Made by a program: the position numbers and the translations under genes
The notes under the pieces: generated by a model
Told to the model about the DNA's origin: nothing
What the model saw: the letters and a program-made list of their open reading frames with translations, nothing else
Databases searched by the model: none
DNA from: Persicaria tinctoria
Taxonomy: Eukaryota > Streptophyta > Magnoliopsida > Caryophyllales > Polygonaceae
Length of the DNA stretch: 64,000 nt
Reading direction: 5' to 3'
Assembly: GCA_037127255.1 (NCBI GenBank)
Contig: JBANSL010000014.1
Coordinates: forward strand, 68,555,646 to 68,619,645
Part shown: one piece after another, positions 11,194-22,338 of the stretch
How positions within the stretch are numbered: the stretch's first letter is position 1
How the letters are laid out: every line of letters begins with the position of its first letter

Positions 11194-14100
11194 CACATCC
11201 CGAAGATGATGTGTAACCCCCGAACATGATGTGTAACCCCCGAAGTGGTTGAATCAATCGAATTTGTAGTATTCCCTAAAGCGGATAAAGTAATCTCAAT
11301 CCCTGAAGTGATTGAATCAATCAAAGTTGTATCCCCGGAAGCGGATAAAGTAATTTAATCTCAATCCGTGATTGAATCAATCAAAGTTGTATCCGCTTCC
11401 CCTGAAGCGGATAAAGTAATTTAATCTCAATCCCGAAAGCGATTGGATGAATAAGTCGTATCCCCTGAAGTGGATGTTATTTTATTATATCTCTGAAGTG
11501 ATAAACGGCCGAATTTCATCCCTGTAGTGATGACTTATTTATTTATTTATCTTATTTTTATGTTTTCTTTTAATTATTTTTCATCTCCCGAAGTAGATGA
11601 ATTATCTCCTGAAGTAGATAAAATTCTTAAATTTATATATCATCTCCAGAAGTGGGATCAACGAAATCATTTCCCGAAGTAGATGAACGAGCGCATCTCC
11701 CGAAGTAGATGAATGATAAATTGATCTCATCCTCGAAGCGATGAAACGATAAATCTCATCCCTGTAGAGATGATCAAACCGATAAATTTCATCCCTGTAG
11801 TGATGAAATTATATTTATTATTTATGTTTATTTATTTTATATGTATGTTGTTTAATTTAATTTATTTAAATTATATTTGTTTAATATGAACGGACCATCT
11901 CCTGAAGTAGATGTGAACGATTGAAAATCATCCCCGTAGTGATGAATTTTTTATTTTTCAGTTTTATTATTCATTTCAATTTGTTTTTTTTTCTCCAGAA
12001 GTAGACAAACATTATCTCTCGGAGTAGATATAAATTGTTAAATTTGCATATCATCCCAAGAGTGGTAGTTTATCTCCTGAAGTAGATAAAGTAAACACAA
12101 TTTATGTATCACATCTCTTGAAGAAGATGAAATTATTATTTATCTCCTGAAAAAGATAAAATATTTTAACTTATATATCATGATGAAATTTATCTCCTGT
12201 AGTAGATGGTTTCGATCTCTAACGGTCTCCGGAAGTAGACGAATTACATGTATTTATGGGGATGTTTAATTTCTTGTCACCAAAAGTTGACAATATGCTA
12301 ATTTTATTTCATTTATTTATGGTTTTATAGTTTTATTACCTATATCAACTATTTTTTTAAGGATCTCTCGAAATAAATAAACTTATCCCCTGAAGAGGAT
12401 GAACACATTATGCTCATAATTAAATCGTTCCTGCAGTAACGATAATAATCTCCTGAAGAGATATATATGAAAAGAAAATTCATAAAATGTCTCTCTCTTA
12501 TCAACACAAATTTGTCTCTGAAGTGACAATATTCATTCCCTGAAGTAAATGAATGATATGAGATATATTGTATATTCTCTTAATGACGAAACCATTCCCT
12601 GAAGTGTATGAGTTTTTATTTTAAAGTTGCATAAATAGCCAGAAATGTAGAAATTAAAATGAATGTATACAAGTTGTCTTCTCCTTGAAGTGAGTAATAA
12701 TCAAACGTACCATTTCTTGAAGAATATGGTCAATATTTATATGACAACTTACTATATTTTTGAATTGCAACTTATCATCTTTTGGAGTATATGATCGAAA
12801 TATACATAATAGAGACTAATTGTCACTCGAAGTTGACAAATGAATCATTTTATTAATAAAATCATTTCTTGAAGAAAATGATAAATTGACAAGTTTTTCT
12901 CATGGTTCCACCTGAAGTGGACAAATACAAATTTCTTTTATTTATTTATTTGTTTTTTTTTCATTGCTTTATATTGAATAAAATTATTATGATTTTACTT
13001 ATTGTAATTCAAAGCTCAAAGTGTTTCCAGAAGAAACAACTTATCATGAGTGTCTAATACGAGGTTTTGTTTGGCAAATGAACATTTAGGAGAAAGGTTT
13101 ACCACAATCCCGTATATTGTGAAGTTTTTCAACACCAACCTAAGAGCCTGAAGACTCTACTGGTGGATTTTTATTAACTCCTGAAGAGTAAAGAATATTT
13201 TATGAACTCTATAAGATTAAAGGATTTCACAAACTCCAGAAGAGTATATGTTCCTAATTTTATCATTTGTACTCCTGAAGAAGTACACGGAATGTGGGTT
13301 TTTATCATATTCAGAACTAATTTTGTTTGGTTGATACAACCAATAGAAGTAACTACATAACATGATCCGGTTAAGAAGGCCACTTCCTGACTATCCTCTA
13401 AGCATTGCCTGAAGCATGCTCCTCCGGTAGAGGGTGTGAAAGAGGTTATGGTTAAGCGCTTGACCAAAGTTATTGTTGTGGCTTATAGCTAGGTCTGTTA
13501 TACGCTTGACCAAAGTTATTGTTGTGGCTTATAGCTAGGTCTGTTATACGGTTGGTTCTGACAATACTCATTCAATGACATCTAAATTAAATAGATCACT
13601 ATATACAAGGTTCAATGGTTGAATATTATGGTTTTATAAGTGTCAAACAATTTTGAACACTTGAAGTTTTCTAAAACAATCTTGAATGGAAAAACAAGAT
13701 GAATACCATATAGCTCCAGAAGAGCATTGATCTTGTTACCTGAAGTAACAATGACACATATGTATGAATTGACATGGTATTGAACACCAATATCTCATAT
13801 GACTAGCCAGAAGCAAGTCTTACAGAGTGAGAATGTATATATATGGTTTATTTGACACTCATTTATCCCATTGAAACTTATCACTAACCAGAAGTTAGTT
13901 AATGATAAAATGTTTTTTTTTTGTGGCATTCGGTCACTCAAGTGAATCGATGATGTGCGGGATCATTGAAATTTACATAGACACCCACTAAGAGGGACCA
14001 GAAGATCCTAGGACCTGAAGATCCTCAATAAGGGTGACCGAACATATATGGTCTATCATCTTGGCAAAATCAACAATAAGACCATCTATATTCAAAGTAA

Positions 14101-15440
14101 ATGCAAAGTATCTAATGTCTCTTGAATGGATTCAATGAGATAACTACGGAACATTATCATATATACCAGTGTAATTGCAGTATTATAGATACCTTAACAC
14201 TTTGATCATATGGAACATAAGGTAGAGAATGTTATCAAACACATTGTTGAGCATACGGTAGCTCACGGCAACCCAAAAGAGTCGCTGGTCAAATGGGCAC
14301 ATGCATGTTTGTATTTCGAATTTGACACAATAACATCTCCCTAATTATCTCTAGAAGAGAGCATGTAATTCAAAGGTTTTTAATAAGCAGCATATGTTCC
14401 GAGATGTACCTTCTCCAAATGAACTACAATGAGACCACAAAGAAGTTGGATGATACATGGGGTTTGAGTCCCTATTGATATCAAATACCTAGAGCTTTAT
14501 AATGGTGATAAAATGCTCGGTATTTAGGGGGAGAGGAAATGAGACAATTAAGAAAGATATTGCACGGAAACAACTTCTCTATCATTTCATATCCGCTGAT
14601 AAATAAAAGTGAACCAAAAGTTCAATAAATGAAATGATTATAAGGTTTAGCAAATATGCCACTGAAAGCATTTACTATAGGCCAAGAAAGTGACAAAGGC
14701 CCAGGTACTAGCTCATTTGGAAGTTTCAGAAGTAACTCCGACTCAATGAATATCAAGTGATTCCCAAGTACACCGTACCAGAAGTGTTGGAGATCACTAG
14801 GCTCTTTGTATATGATTCCCCAAAAGTGGAAAGAGCCTATGAGAATATGATGATCATCAAACAAATGGATGTCGACATCGAAATCATAATAAAAGAGCTA
14901 GAAAGAAGCAATTCATGCAAAGATGGATTCTTTAAACATGATGGTATTGGACCCGTAGTTCTAACCCTGAAAAGTGCAACTTCGATTGGTTTTAAGTGGG
15001 TGTTCATACAACATAAAATATAAAGCCAACTTGATTGCACAAAAGTCGACCTATCAAAGGTTATATGTAGAATCTATTCACCAGAAGTGAATATAATTTT
15101 GGCTCCAAATGGAAATAATGGACGTGGTAGGTGCATACGCATATAAATGAAAGGATCGATTGAAAATTCCTGAAGCATTATTGTCAAAGTCCCGTCATAT
15201 GCAATTGGTTAAAGATCCTTATAAGAGTACCAGAAGTACCTATAATTGTGAAAATGGTGACATTGCATTAGGTCCTGAAGTACAATACAATGTTGTACTC
15301 TTTTCCTTGATCTTGATTTTCATCCCATTGGGTTTTTCCAAGTTAAGGTTTTTAACGAGCCAACTTATGCACCATTTAATACAACAGATCCCTCTGATCA
15401 ACAATGAAACACACACTAGGTCCTGAAGTACCTTATGCTT
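11194..15440 (+). repeat. Array of short inverted repeats around a CCNGAAG core
   Basis: Dozens of units share the design stem - CCNGAAG(T/A) - complementary stem. Stems differ but pair within each unit. Examples: ACACATC/GATGTGT (11193-11214), CAATC/GATTG (11428-11445), TTCATCT/AGATGAA (11580-11601), AATTTCATC/GATGAAATT (11785-11810), ATCGTT/AACGAT (12424-12443), TTGTCA/TGACAA (12274-12293 and 12820-12839), ATCATTT/AAATGAT (12861-12882), TGTACT/AGTACA (13268-13287), TTGTTAC/GTAACAA (13733-13751), ACTAAC/GTTAGT (13883-13899) and TATTCAC/GTGAATA (15075-15093). In the 5' part the core is mostly CCTGAAGT or CCCGAAGT; in the 3' part it is more often CCAGAAG. Linkers are AT-rich. Function is unknown. 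Confidence 0.88.
14757..15300 (+). pseudogene. Copia pol remnants (reverse transcriptase to RNase H)
   Basis: Short collinear pieces resemble Copia polyprotein: GFKWVF near 14985 (cf. the G-Y-K-W-V-F entry to the reverse transcriptase), then MDVVGAY near 15120, KIPEA near 15163, and QLVKDPYKSTRSTYNCENGD near 15202 (cf. the SDPHKARSQTGY region before RNase H). Stops and deletions interrupt them, so no enzyme can be made. Several CCNGAAG cores fall in phase here and read Pro-Glu. Confidence 0.55.
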
Positions 15441-15809
15441 GTGCATTCAAAGCAGCTCAACGCCAATACATGGAAGTCAAGCGCGTCAAGTCAATCATGA
15501 AGAAATTCCAGGTCAAAGACAATGTTGAGATTCGACAAAAAGCTCATGAAGACAACGCCATCAAGAAGAATGAGAAGACTTCGAGAAGGATGTTGACTTC
15601 AGGGGGCGTATACACGCACTTCACTCTTTTTTCTTTCGATCAAGTTTTGTCTCACTGGGTTTTCCTATCAAGGTTTTTAACGAGGCAGATCACCAAAGCG
15701 TATCAAATATCATATGTATTTGTTCTCTGGATCGTAGTTTTGTCCCATTGGATTTTCTAGGCGAGATTTGTAATGAGGTAGTATTTAAGGATATTTATCC
15801 AAGGGGGGG

Positions 15810-15964
15810 TGTTATAATATTATTATATTACGGATGGATAAACACTAGTAAACTCTAGTTCCCTATGTAAACTCCTATATAAAGGGTACTGAAGACCCTC
15901 AATAATACATCAATTTCTCCTTTCTTCTCTGCGACTCTCTTCTCTATTCTTACAGTTTATCACA
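15810..15964 (+). repeat. 3' LTR of the 10.2-16.0 kb retrotransposon
   Basis: 155 bp, the same length as the 5' LTR, with its TATA box at 15876-15884. It directly follows a G-rich polypurine tract (15801-15809) and is followed by the TATTC target duplication. Confidence 0.93.
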
Positions 15965-15969
15965 TATTC

Positions 15970-16330
15970 AACATTTTAATTTTATTTGATGAGTGTGGCA
16001 AAATTATATTCGCGGTTTTTTCTTCTCCTTTCAACCTACCGTTGGATGGATTTTGTACTTTATGGAAGTGAAAAAATGTGTGTAAAATATGTGAGGCAAT
16101 AAAAGATAATGGAGTTTTATCTCATGAAATTTAATGAATTTAATATATGTAGTTCCAATATACCATTCTTATATTATAGAGTACACATGCCTTATCGTAT
16201 GTCCAAAATTATTCCGTACAAAGGGTGTAAAAAAGATAAATGTCATTCTAATAAATAATCATCCAATATCACTGAATAATTTTATTCCAATAAAGTGTAA
16301 AAAAGTGTAAAAAGGTATTGAAATGGAGAT
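15970..16330. other. Displaced 3' flank of PR-10 copy 1
   Basis: This is the original downstream sequence of PR-10 copy 1, pushed 5.8 kb away by the retrotransposon. It aligns with 34080-34440 behind copy 2 (shared GAGTGTGGCAAAATTATATT and GTAAATGTCATTCTAATAAATAATC-type text). Confidence 0.8.
16098..16103 (+). terminator. Stranded poly(A) signal candidate of PR-10 copy 1
   Basis: AATAAA in the same context as at 34220 behind copy 2. It now lies about 6 kb from the stop codon of copy 1, so it is unlikely to be used by that gene. Confidence 0.35.
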
Positions 16331-16333
16331 CGA

Positions 16334-16660
16334 TTGTCAGCCCCTCGATCGCCTCCATGGAGATCGAGGTTATGTGTACTGATTTGGCTTCTCAAAGTGC
16401 TTATGTGTGCTGACTTTGGTGCTTATGTGTCCACCACTCAGCTGTTTGGTAAGAGGGGTGATGAGAAGACTCTTGAGAACTTCATCCTGAAATCTAAAAG
16501 CGACTTTTTAGAGTATACAATACTACTCATTTCTCATAAGATTTGCCCCTTTACGGTAAGGACTCATTTCATTTTGTATTTTACCAATGAAGGAGAGATT
16601 AATATATTTCTATTTTTTGAACCTTTGTCAAAATGCAGAAAAGTTTTCATTATATAGGGC
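16334..16660 (+). pseudogene. Exon-like fragment of an unrecognised gene
   Basis: An open frame contains the protein-like text GAYVSTTQLFGKRGDEKTL and then DFLEYTILLISHKICPF, directly followed by ACG|GTAAGG, a good donor splice site near 16556. The composition looks like one genuine plant exon torn from its gene. I do not recognise the family, and no neighbouring exon is visible. Confidence 0.35.
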
Positions 16661-16992
16661 TTCTAAAAGCAGTTACGAGGCCATACTTCGATTCTTTGAA
16701 TGCAATTTCAAAGTAATTATTCAAGTATTGTATTTCAACACAAAGGTGAATCTAATGGGAACATAGATAATGACATGGAAATAAGGAGCTGACATTATGA
16801 GGCTACCAATGCATCGCAAAAGGTAAAAGCTATAATGAAGGCGAAGGAGGAGACAAAGAAGGTGCTGACATTATGAGGCCGCTTCTACGGGATGAACATG
16901 AAGGTCAAACATCCAACATACATAGATAGAGTGATGGTTAAAGATGGAGCTAAATTTTTTAGGTTCAAAGAAATGCTAATGATAGATTATTT
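16661..16992. other. Short unassigned stretch before the Copia nest
   Basis: It contains a repeated phrase (GCTGACATTATGAGGC at about 16788 and 16864). ATAGAGTGATGGTTAAAGATGGAGCT near 16925 resembles a segment near 28345 on the far side of the nested elements. No gene is recognised. Confidence 0.35.
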
Positions 16993-17076
16993 ATTGTCGG
17001 TGCATTACAGTATCTTACCTTTACTCGATCAGACATCAGCTATGTCGTTCAGCAGATTTGCCTGTTCATGCATGCG
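16993..17076 (+). pseudogene. Left part of an old Copia pol remnant
   Basis: Reads a Copia reverse-transcriptase end motif (LQYLTFTRSDISYVVQQI) and is cut at 17076 by the insertion of the 17077-27495 element. The frame resumes exactly at 27501 once the inserted element and one ATGCG copy are set aside. It is 5'-truncated. Confidence 0.85.
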
Positions 17077-17227
17077 TATTAACCATATCTTGAAAATATG
17101 AGATCTCCTAGGATTGTGTCTATCTGATTGTAACTATAGTGATTTAATTCTATCCTTTTTTATATGTATCCTTGTATATTTATACTTCATTGATTGATTC
17201 AAATACACACAACTTTACATTCTCACA
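17077..17227 (+). repeat. 5' LTR of the Copia element
   Basis: 151 bp, starting TATTAACCATATC and ending ACATTCTCACA. It begins with TA and not the usual TG, but both LTRs share this edge and the TSD fixes the boundary. Confidence 0.93.
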
Positions 17228-17240
17228 TGGTATCCAGAGC
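17228..17240 (+). other. Primer-binding site (initiator Met tRNA type)
   Basis: TGGTATCCAGAGC follows the LTR without a gap. It is the usual Copia PBS (TGGTATCAGAGC) with one extra C, complementary to the 3' end of initiator Met tRNA. Confidence 0.85.
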
Positions 17241-17299
17241 TTAGGGTTTTTTTTTTCAAACACCGCCGCCCTCCCTCTTGCTACCCTCTCCTCTCCGAC

Positions 17300-18112
17300 A
17301 TGGCCAATCCCAACGCCTCTCCCGCCGGCAACCCCCTCCTTGCCACAACCGGCACCAGCACCATTCCCCTCAACTTTCAAATCCCGAACATCACCATCAA
17401 ACTCGACGGTGAAAAATACTCCCTTTGGAAGAACACCGTCCTATCGGCCTTGGAAGCCTTCGAACTCGAAGACTTCCTCACCGACACCAAACCACCATCG
17501 AAGACCCTTCCCAACGAAACCGTCGGTGCTGAGCCAACGACCAATCCATCGTTCACCCTTTGGCGTTGTCATGATCGGTTCGTGCTCATCTGGCTCCGCT
17601 CCACCATTGCGGAGCGTGCCCTCGCCCTCATCACTCGCTACACCACCGATACCGACGCTTGGTCCACCCTTGAGTGAACATACCAGGCTCAAACCCGGGC
17701 TCGTCGAATGGCTCTCAAGCAGCAGATTCAGTCCCTTCCGAAAGGGGCCCTGACCATGATGGACTACATCAATCAAAAGCCTGCGATTGTCAACTCCCAT
17801 GCTCAAAGCTTGTACACTGTCGATCCCGAGGACCTCGCTACTTACATCCTCGCCGATCTGGATTCTGCATACAGTTCGTTCATCACCTCTTTTATGATGA
17901 AAACTGGCACCTTGGACATCGAAGAACTTGTGGGCCTTCTCCTCCAAGAGGAGGCTCGCCTTCTCCGAGACCAACGAGCCGCATCAGCCCTCCTCCCGCT
18001 ACAGACTACACCCAACTCCTCCGCCTCTGCTCCCGCTCTCAACACCGCCTCTCGCGGTCAGCGCCCCACCAGCAACCAACGATCGTCGTCAAGTGGACGT
18101 GGGCAGAAGTAG
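17300..18112 (+). pseudogene. Copia gag (capsid) region
   Basis: Starts MANPNASPAG and contains ITIKLDGEKYSLWKNTVLSA, the typical opening of plant Copia gag (UBN2 family), which packages element RNA. After a TGA at 17675-17677 the same frame continues with RARRMALKQQIQSL, MMDYINQKPAI and LVGLLLQEEARLL, and ends at a TAG at 18110. The two in-frame stops disable it. Confidence 0.88.
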
Positions 18113-18178
18113 CAACCCGCTCCTTCTCCTGATGGTATGCCCACTAGTGGTCGTGGTCAGCAGACAGGGCACTGACAT

Positions 18179-18838
18179 GTGTGCCAGATCTGTGGCAAGC
18201 TCGGCCACCTCGCCCTCAACTGCTACAATTGCCTGAACAAGTCCGAGTTTTCGCCCCATCACCGTAACTCGTCCTCCCAGCAGCACTCCGCCAACTTCTC
18301 CTTGCCATCATTTGTCGTCGTCCCCTCGTGGTACTTCGACTCCGGCGCATCTGATCATGTGACGCCTGACCTACAGAAGCTACAGATCTCCGACGCCTAC
18401 AACGGCTCAGATCGCCTGTCAGTGGGTAATGGTAACCGTCTTCCTATCTCTCACATTGGTTCCTCTTATTTACCTGGGTTGTCTGCTAAACTCAATTTAC
18501 CTTGCATACTTCACGTCCCTGCCTTAACCAAAAGTTTACTTAGCGTTTTTCGCCTCACAAATGACAATCCAGTGATTATGGAATTTCATAGTGACAAATG
18601 CTTTGTCAAGACCTTGCAGGGAAAAATCCTCCTCCACGGAACAACTGAGAATAGCCTATATAGCCTCCACAACACCACCCCATCACCATCCACCACCGCC
18701 CTCACCAGTTCCCGTACGTCTCTTGAAGGTTGGCATCGGCGTCTAGGTCATCCCCACGAGTCTGTCCTCCTTCATTTAGTGTCAAAGTTCAGTCTACCTA
18801 CCACATCAAATAAGCTTCCTCCGGTCTGCGAAGCATGT
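18179..18838 (+). pseudogene. Copia zinc knuckle, protease and GAG-pre-integrase region
   Basis: A CCHC knuckle (CQICGKLGHLALNC) lies at the start, followed by the aspartic protease motif WYFDSGASDH near 18332 (catalytic D-S-G-A) and the GAG-pre-integrase motif GWHRRLGHPHESVL near 18728. The frame stops at the Athila-like insertion, just after CEAC. It resumes at 24756 (QFGKSR) if the insertion and one CATGT are ignored. Confidence 0.9.
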
Positions 18839-19810
18839 TGACGAGAGGGTTTCTCGACCAAATAAATTTGTAGTCAAGACCCCCGCTATAGTATAGGGGA
18901 GTCAGGTTCGTCCTCAGGAGAGAAGTCAGCAGTTCTAGGTTTAGTGTATTTTTGGGTTCAGGGATAGAGAAAAGAGGTGATGAGGGTGGCTGTCGACAAA
19001 GAATAGAGGGGTCAACGTCGAGGGATAGAGCGGGAATGGTGGTTTGATGTCGTGTGGTTGCACAAAAACTTCAAAATATAAAAGAATAATAAAGAAGCAA
19101 ACTTCCAAGGTTAGGGATCAGTGCAACAATAAACATATGTGTAGATCATAAATCACATAAAGATGCATGCTTTATACTCCCTCCGTCCTAAAATGCATTG
19201 CCTTTTAGCACTTTGCACAAGTTTTAATAAAGCACTTTACTTTAAAAAAAACATCATCATTACACTAACTTTTACATAAATTTTATTATTTTTTAACACC
19301 CACTACACATTTTAACCAATCAAATTATTTTAAAAAGTCAACAGCACACAAACCAATACAAATCATTATAACTTCCTACCTAGAAAACATAAAAGACCAT
19401 CTATTATTGGATAAAATTTTACCTCTAAAAGTTCATGTATTGTTGGACGGAGGGAGTATCAAATAACTTTCGTCATTAACAAATAGGAATATAGAGGCTT
19501 TCGCATAAACCCTAAGTGTCACTACCTTTTCTTAATTAGAAATAACCAACTTTCGCAAATAAGCCCTAATTACTATCCAAATTCATAATAAGATCACTTT
19601 CGCTTCAATATCATGAATAAGAAATTTTCTCAACTCTCGCAAAGGATTAAGCACATAGGTAGATGATGATAAAGACATATAAATTCATGGATTTATAAAT
19701 CAAACACACGTATCTATGTTGGGATCACCCCAACCTTAGAAGAAGGAAATTAGAAACTAAACATAACAAAAGAAATTAACTTTAACATAAAATAAACTAA
19801 AACTTACAAC
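18839..19810 (-). repeat. 3' LTR remnant of the Athila-like element
   Basis: It aligns with 21554-22240 of the other LTR (shared GGGTTTCTCGACCAAATAAA and CAGGTTCGTCCTCAGG), apart from the MITE at 19177-19456. Similarity fades near 19810, where CT-rich DNA merges into the gag C-terminus. The outer two thirds of the LTR are missing. Confidence 0.8.
19177..19456. mobile_element. Stowaway-type MITE in the Athila LTR
   Basis: 280 bp, ends CTCCCTCCGTCC / GGACGGAGGGAG, with TA duplications at 19175-19176 and 19457-19458. The other LTR shows the empty site (CTTTATATCAAATAAC near 21886), proving insertion after the Athila element had landed. Stowaway MITEs are moved by mariner transposases and carry no genes. 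Confidence 0.95.
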
Positions 19811-21458
19811 CGTTCATCTCCTTCCTCCTCCTTCTCTCTCGCCTCCTCCTCCTCCTTGCTTTGATCGGGCATCTGTGTCTGTCGACCACTCCTTTGGTTC
19901 ATGGAAGCTACCTGTCCTATAGATTTAGTTTTAGGATTAGGTTCAGAGGATCCAGGGAGCGTACCTGATTGCTTGGGGATTGACGAAGCTAATTAACCCA
20001 TCTGAGTCTCCATTGATTTTCACCAGATATCGATTTCCCCAAGCCTAGAGATGACACCATGTAGCTGAGTGTGGATGGAATTGATAGATTGCTTGGTGTC
20101 TAAATGATTCCTCTGCATCTCCTCAAGAATGGTCTGCAGGTCATCTTTCTTACCTTCTCTGTCAGGGTGACAAGGAGCTCTGTAGGGAGGGGGATTCTGA
20201 TGCTGGGGTTGGCGATAATAGCTCCGGTTCTGGTTCTAATGTTGTCCTGAGTACTGTCCCCCTGCATACCTTACCTCTTCATGGGTTTCCTTTGCTTGTA
20301 CTTAATCGACGTGTGGGCACGCAGTAGTGTTGTGCCTCACATACCCACATTCCAAACAAGGCTGATTTTTAGACAAGAACTTGACTTGTTAGATAAGGCG
20401 ACGTACCTGGTCATTTTGGAAATGCTCCCTGACGTCTGGATCAACCTCCTTTGGTGGCACATATAATGGCATAGATGGGGCAGACCTTTCATACCTTTCG
20501 TCAGAAGAGGTCGCAGAAGTCCCATATGTGTTGTCATAGTTGGCCAGCGTCTCAAACACTTCCCAAGCACGGCGTGGAGTGTATTCGATATATCCATAGG
20601 TGGTGTAGTTGTTGATCCTATCTTTAGTAGGCGAATCCAGGCAATTGAAGATAATCTTCTGGATGACGTAGGGCGGTTGTCCATGCGTAGGACATGATTT
20701 CAGAAGCCTCTTGTAGCGCTCCCAGACTTGTGCAAGTGTCTCCCCTGGCTTCTGTCTGAAAGTCGTGATTTGTTGTCTGAGCGATGCTGTCTTTGCAGGA
20801 GGAAAGAACTTGTTGAGGAACAAGTCATGTAGTTCGTTCCAAGTGCGAATTGATTGTGCAGGCAATCCTTCCAACCACTGTTGTGTTATTCCTGCAAAGA
20901 CCAACGAAAAGCCTTTAGTTTTAGATATTCTAGATTAACACCATCAGCAATTGCTTTACATAAATCTAAAAAATTTGTAACATGCTCCAAAGGACATTCA
21001 TTGATTCTTCTCCTAAATTGACTCCTCTTAATTTCAGTAATAAAAGAAGGATGAATTTCAAAATTAATAGCGGGAAGAACGATCGGCAATTCTGGAAATT
21101 CCATAGTAGGATGCAGATATTCCTTTGTGTTGGCTGGGACATGCCCAATCCGCTCCTCAAGTTCCCTTCTCGCGGTAATCTCGCAATCTACCCTTGCCTT
21201 CCACCGTTGCTGATTCTGTGCATATTCCGCCTCTCGTCGGGCATGTTCTGCTGCTCTGGTGGTGAATTCCTCTATCCGTAGGTGGAGTTGCTCAAGCTCT
21301 TGTGCTGGTGTGAGTTGTCCCAAATTCTCGTCGTTGGGATGAGTCACCATAAGTCTCCTCCTAAGCCTTTGATGAAGATGGAAGAAACATTCGGGCTCGA
21401 GAATAGGGTATATAGGTGTGTGATCAGTTCTTCGAATGCACCTGAAAAGCAAAAACAA
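19804..21458 (-). pseudogene. Athila/Tat gag polyprotein, frameshifted
   Basis: The - strand encodes a Gypsy-type gag (Retrotrans_gag). A likely true start is the internal MVTHPNDENL. The core has AGITQQWLEGLPAQSI, TWNELHDLFLNKFFP and ETLAQVWERYKRLLKSCPTHG, typical of Athila/Tat capsid. A frameshift near 20895 separates two ORFs. Downstream are a CCHC-like knuckle (CLECGYVRHNTTAC), then RSGRQTQ and a Glu-rich tail ending in TAA at 19804-19806. Further stops are present. No pol follows. Confidence 0.85.
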
Positions 21459-21532
21459 AAAGAAACAAGTAAAAAGAAACTAAAAAGAAAAAAGAAGAGT
21501 AAAAGGAACTAAAAAGGGCATGATTGATTGCC

Positions 21533-21550
21533 TCCCCGGCAACGGCGCCA
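21533..21550 (-). other. Primer-binding site (tRNA-Asp type)
   Basis: Reads TGGCGCCGTTGCCGGGGA on the - strand, complementary to the 3' end of plant tRNA-Asp. It is the known PBS type of Athila/Tat elements and lies three bases from the LTR edge. Confidence 0.9.
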
Positions 21551-21553
21551 ATT

Positions 21554-22305
21554 TGACGATAGGGTTTCTCGACCAAATAAATTTGTAGTCAAGACCCCCG
21601 CTATAGTATAGGGGAGTCAGGTTCGTCCTCAGGAGAGAAGTCAGCAGTTCTAGGTTTAGTGTGTTTTGGGGTTCAGGGATAGCGGGAAGAGGTAATGAGG
21701 GTGGCTGTCGACAAAGAATAGAGGGGTCGACGTCAAGGGATGGAGGGGGAATGGTGGTTTGATGTCGTGTGGTTTCACAAAAACATAAAAATAGAAAAGA
21801 ATAATAAAGAAGCAAACTTCCAAGGTTAGGGATCACCGCAACAATAAACATATGTGTAGATCATAAATCACATAAAGATGCATGCTTTATATCAAATAAC
21901 TTTCGTCATTAACAAATAAGAATATAGAGACTGTCGCATAAACCCTAATTGTTACTAACCCTTTTCACATAATTAATCCAAGTTGTATTAAGATCACTTT
22001 CGCTTCAATAACACAAACAAGGATCACCTTCAACTTTCGTAAAAGAATCATGCTCGTAGGGATAGAAGACGAATTCGCATCAAAAGATTGTACCTCTACC
22101 GCATCACCTTACATGGCTACCGTCGGGCTCACCCCGACCCTAAAAGTTGGGTGACTACTCGCTTCTCATCATCAAGAAACTCATCAATAACAAAAATGAA
22201 ATAAATTGCATTAAATAAACTAAAAGAAAGCTTACAACCGAACAAAGACAATTCCGCTCTCGCTTCACAAACTCCACTCGGCCTCCAAGACTCTCTCTCC
22301 TACTC

Positions 22306-22338
<33 letters not shown>

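Larger units (their letters stand above)
10193..15964 (+). mobile_element. LTR retrotransposon, decayed Copia type, with hairpin array
   Basis: The 5772-bp element is bounded by two 155-bp LTRs (TG...CA) and a perfect 5-bp TSD, TATTC (10188-10192 and 15965-15969). PR-10 copy 2 keeps the uninterrupted site (GTGTATTCATC near 34073). A G-rich polypurine tract lies at 15801-15809. I count about 9 differences between the LTRs (near 94% identity), so it is not very recent. The interior has no intact gag or pol, only Copia pol shreds near 14.7-15.4 kb. It is dominated by the CCNGAAG hairpin array. No standard initiator-Met primer-binding site follows the 5' LTR. Confidence 0.92.

Noticed and set aside
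11194..15440. CRISPR-like array
   Set aside because: The constant part is only 7 bases, flanks are self-complementary and variable, spacing is irregular, and the host is a plant retrotransposon. It is not direct repeats with unique spacers.
17172..17974. ORFs overlapping Copia gag in other frames and on the - strand
   Set aside because: Only the frame from 17300 shows gag motifs. The others are shadows of C-rich sequence.
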